From Stentor roeselii (lineage: Eukaryota; Ciliophora; Heterotrichea; Heterotrichida; Stentoridae), in contig RSEH01000174.1 in NCBI GenBank assembly GCA_006503475.1, positions 39,984-103,983 on the forward strand: 64,000 nt of DNA. The letters are read 5' to 3'. The translations under genes and the position numbers were made by a program. Each line of letters opens with the position of its first letter. Positions within the stretch are counted from its first letter, which is position 1. The notes under the pieces are model-generated. The model made no database searches. It saw only the letters and a program-made list of their open reading frames with translations, and was not told the origin of the DNA. Shown piece after piece: positions 63,828 to 64,000 of this stretch.

Positions 63828-64000
63828 ATGGCTGATAGATGCTTTATCTCAAGCTGTACCCATCCAGCGAAGTTCAGCTGTACGTGCGACTCACTCATCA
63901 AGACCTGCCAGTTCCACATCTCGCATCACTTGGCATGCCCCGGGGCTCACGAGGTCTTCTCATCTGAAGGAATCCTGAACCCATCTCTCGAATCAGCGAA
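63828..64000 (+). CDS. Finger-containing protein, 5' end only (cut by window edge)
   Basis: 57 complete codons of an open frame. Zinc ligands Cys5, Cys10, Cys18, Cys20, Cys27, His30, His34 and His41 follow C-x4-C-x7-C-x-C-x6-C-x2-H-x3-H-x6-H. This is nearly the same pattern as the N-terminus of the protein at 55977-56693, so both probably belong to one finger family. Codon use here is richer in G and C than in the island. The rest of the gene lies outside the window, and its further domains are unknown. Confidence 0.6.
   Translation, partial: MADRCFISSCTHPAKFSCTCDSLIKTCQFHISHHLACPGAHEVFSSEGILNPSLESA

Noticed and set aside
1-64000. TGA as a tryptophan codon (Blepharisma-type code)
   Set aside because: Conserved tryptophans in the transporter, GH31, kinases and USP are TGG, long conserved frames contain no internal TGA, and several genes end plausibly at TGA. 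Standard code fits better.
1-64000. CRISPR arrays, insertion sequences, rRNA or telomeric repeats
   Set aside because: No regularly spaced direct repeats, no transposase-like ORF, no rRNA-like stretch and no tandem telomere-type repeats were seen on reading both strands.

Overview
The window looks like macronuclear DNA of a heterotrich ciliate close to Stentor. Five visible features support this. The DNA is AT-rich. Genes sit only 0 to 60 bases apart in either orientation. Standard-code stops (TAA, TGA, TAG) end the genes, and conserved tryptophans are TGG. Most genes lack introns. The few introns that can be inferred are 15 nt long, GTAA....AG. Seven micro-introns were placed by restoring broken conserved reading frames; six are 15 nt and one is 14 nt. 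The species assignment is inference; the intron and stop-codon observations are direct.

Layout. 0-8 kb: a CAMK-like kinase, a pepsin-like membrane protein that has lost catalytic residues, a Pumilio RNA-binding protein, a helical-repeat protein and a DYRK-like kinase. 7.8-11.7 kb: a gene desert with decayed coding remnants. 11.7-22.2 kb: ammonium transporter, ZZ-finger protein, second DYRK, ISCA-type Fe-S protein, acyl-CoA oxidase, proteasome chaperone 3-like protein, HslV protease subunit and an alpha/beta hydrolase. 22.3-28.5 kb: a MYND-finger/Aurora-like kinase fusion, a 7TM receptor fused to a phosphatidylinositol phosphate kinase, and a small secreted protein. 29.4-40.6 kb: a CTFxPxI-repeat protein, an otubain-like protein with a RING finger, a thioredoxin-fold-like protein with a basic SPxK tail, and a 2667-residue USP9X/USP24/USP34-type deubiquitinase.

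40.6-46.3 kb is a decayed tandem triplication. The ancestral unit was USP start / four-TM protein / Nudix hydrolase / coiled-coil protein. It now holds two intact TM genes, one intact Nudix, one intact coiled-coil gene and at least five pseudogene pieces. 46.5-54.3 kb: macro-domain protein, unknown low-complexity protein, GH31 glucosidase, 2-aminoethylphosphonate transaminase, cyclin and a C2-like protein.

54.8-64 kb is a more AT-rich, gene-poor island. It carries a B-box-like finger/coiled-coil gene that reads in the same frame, through one TAA, into a proline-rich region with two WWE domains. Head-to-head with it is a GBP/VLIG-like large GTPase with a possible N-myristoylation signal. Further on are an unknown helical protein, a Rab GTPase pseudogene, and at the window edge the start of a second gene with the same finger pattern. 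This island is the best candidate for a lineage-specific, immune-like system, but that role is inferred from domains only.

How the genes relate: several themes recur. These are ubiquitin and proteolysis (USP, otubain-like/RING, PSMG3-like, HslV), signalling kinases and a lipid kinase, and ADP-ribose recognition (macro and WWE). I see no sign of operons, although the 3-7 nt spacings mean neighbouring transcripts must overlap. Throughout, stretches of a few hundred bases alternate between A/C-rich and G/T-rich on one strand, cutting across genes.
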